Of a DNA stretch of 64,000 nucleotides, positions 63,301 through 64,000 are shown piece by piece. Made by a program: the position numbers and the translations under genes. The notes below the pieces were generated by a model. The model made no database searches and was not told the origin of the DNA. It saw only the letters and a list, made by a program, of their open reading frames with translations. The stretch is taken from assembly GCF_000148995.1 (NCBI RefSeq), contig NZ_GL538353.1, positions 186,001 through 250,000 on the forward strand, given 5' to 3'. The stretch is from Listeria grayi DSM 20601. Lineage in GTDB: Bacteria > Bacillota > Bacilli > Lactobacillales > Listeriaceae. The stretch's first letter is position 1. Every line of letters starts with the position of its first letter.

Positions 63301-64000
63301 ATGATAAAATTACGAACCTTTTTAAGGAAATACCCTTTGCTTACGGCTTTTTTCGCCTTGACCGTTGCCTTCATCATCCTGTTGACGGTTCCAGCTGGCG
63401 ATACAGTCCTAGAGAAACTGCACCAAGAAATACCACTGACGCTACTGACGATGCTTCTCCTTGTTGCTATAGGCGGCACCACGCTTATTAAATTCAAACG
63501 GCAAGGAATCGGCTTTACCTTTAGAAAGAGCATGCTTTATCTTCTACCAGGAATTTTGGGATGTGTCTTTACTATTGTTGCTGCTATTTCTTCCAATCGG
63601 GCTGTACACCCAGATTGGTTGATCATGCTTCTTCAAGCGGTGATTTTCTATCTATTGCTCGGCTTATTTGAAGAAGGATTATTTCGCGGTGTGATTTTGC
63701 AAGCTTTCTTAGTGAAAATGGGCAAAACGCGTCAAGGACTTATCGCTGCGGTTGCCATTGGCGGTTTTATCTTCGGTTTCGCTCATATCTTGCTTTCTTG
63801 GTTCCAGACAGGATTGGATCTAAGCGGCTTGGGGCTGTTGCAAGCACTTTTGAAAACAATTAGTGCCGGAATGGCTGGTTTCTTCTTCGGTGCTATCTAC
63901 TTGAAAACCCGAAACATCTGGGGCATCGCTCTCGTTCATGGAGCCTCGGACTTATTGCTTATGGTGGGATCACTTATCTTTTCTGGGACGAACTCAGTTT
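63301..64000 (+). CDS. CPBP (Abi/CAAX protease-like) family membrane protein, 3' end missing
   Basis: The frame runs off the window after 233 codons. The protein has about seven membrane segments and the three CPBP motifs: EEGLFRG (Glu124, Glu125), FGFAH (His162) and VHGASD (His213). These glutamyl-type intramembrane proteases act in prenyl-protein processing in eukaryotes and in bacteriocin self-immunity or signalling in bacteria. ATG 63301 follows AAAGGAG. It is divergent from and probably activated by the MerR protein. Confidence 0.88.
   Translation, partial: MIKLRTFLRKYPLLTAFFALTVAFIILLTVPAGDTVLEKLHQEIPLTLLTMLLLVAIGGTTLIKFKRQGIGFTFRKSMLYLLPGILGCVFTIVAAISSNRAVHPDWLIMLLQAVIFYLLLGLFEEGLFRGVILQAFLVKMGKTRQGLIAAVAIGGFIFGFAHILLSWFQTGLDLSGLGLLQALLKTISAGMAGFFFGAIYLKTRNIWGIALVHGASDLLLMVGSLIFSGTNSV

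Noticed and set aside
1-64000. tRNA, rRNA, CRISPR, prophage or IS transposase genes
   Set aside because: I looked for cloverleaf-like arms, regularly spaced repeats, integrases and transposases and found none I could support by eye.

Overview
The window (about 41% GC by eye, dense short operons, many Rho-independent terminators, strong AGGAGG ribosome sites, several TTG starts, six sugar-transport loci, CcpA-type cre sites) looks like the chromosome of a low-GC Gram-positive bacterium. Enterococcus or a near relative in the Lactobacillales is my best inference. No rRNA gene or other phylogenetic marker is present to prove it. I recognised no tRNA, rRNA, CRISPR array, prophage or complete insertion sequence.

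Layout. 1-8.0 kb: small housekeeping and accessory genes. These are a cut TetR gene with its MFS pump, a broken SnoaL-like gene, a pentapeptide-repeat gene that appears to start at ATT, DUF924, an esterase, an FAD oxidoreductase, a cupin and a Gfo/Idh/MocA oxidoreductase. 8.2-10.5 kb: a GntR(YtrA-type)-ABC operon. 10.7-13.9 kb: a large protein with two teichoic-acid glycerophosphotransferase domains. 14-22.3 kb: a sugar transporter of the GlcU/RbsU type, then an operon with a PRD/EIIB/EIIA activator, PTS EIIA, EIIB and EIIC, a GH38 mannosylglycerate-hydrolase-like enzyme and a GntR/UTRA regulator. 22.4-28.2 kb: a mannonate-dehydratase-like enolase-superfamily gene divergent from a beta-glucoside-type EIIBCA, KDPG aldolase, KDG kinase and an RpiR regulator. 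28.4-31.1 kb: an orphan CelB-type EIIC, small membrane proteins and a 23-bp direct-repeat/hairpin element. 31.4-37.1 kb: an oppDFBCA peptide transporter. 37-43.5 kb: an amino acid permease, a lipoprotein, DUF4064, a secreted 3D-domain protein, an orphan adenylate-forming enzyme and a YdcZ-type DMT exporter.

43.6-49.7 kb is an operon for an unknown amino-sugar acid: GntR, a 30-bp perfect operator palindrome, amidohydrolase, DgaE-like PLP lyase, DgaF-like aldolase, PfkB kinase and GntP permease. 49.7-55.6 kb is the most unusual locus. A cre site and an RAT-like antiterminator/terminator leader precede an EIIBC, an anaerobic sulfatase maturase, a cytoplasmic Cys-type sulfatase, a TauE/SafE exporter and a LicT-type antiterminator. 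Together they suggest PTS import of a sulfated sugar, desulfation in the cytosol and export of the sulfur oxyanion. Three of these five genes carry frame lesions: two -1 shifts and an 8-bp tandem duplication.

55.6-64 kb: an FMN reductase plus an LLM flavin monooxygenase, a divergent TetR/MFS efflux pair lying against a C-terminal remnant of a siderophore-binding-protein gene, the FecCD/FecCD/ATPase genes of that transporter, a MerR/GyrI-like regulator, and a CPBP protease cut by the window end.
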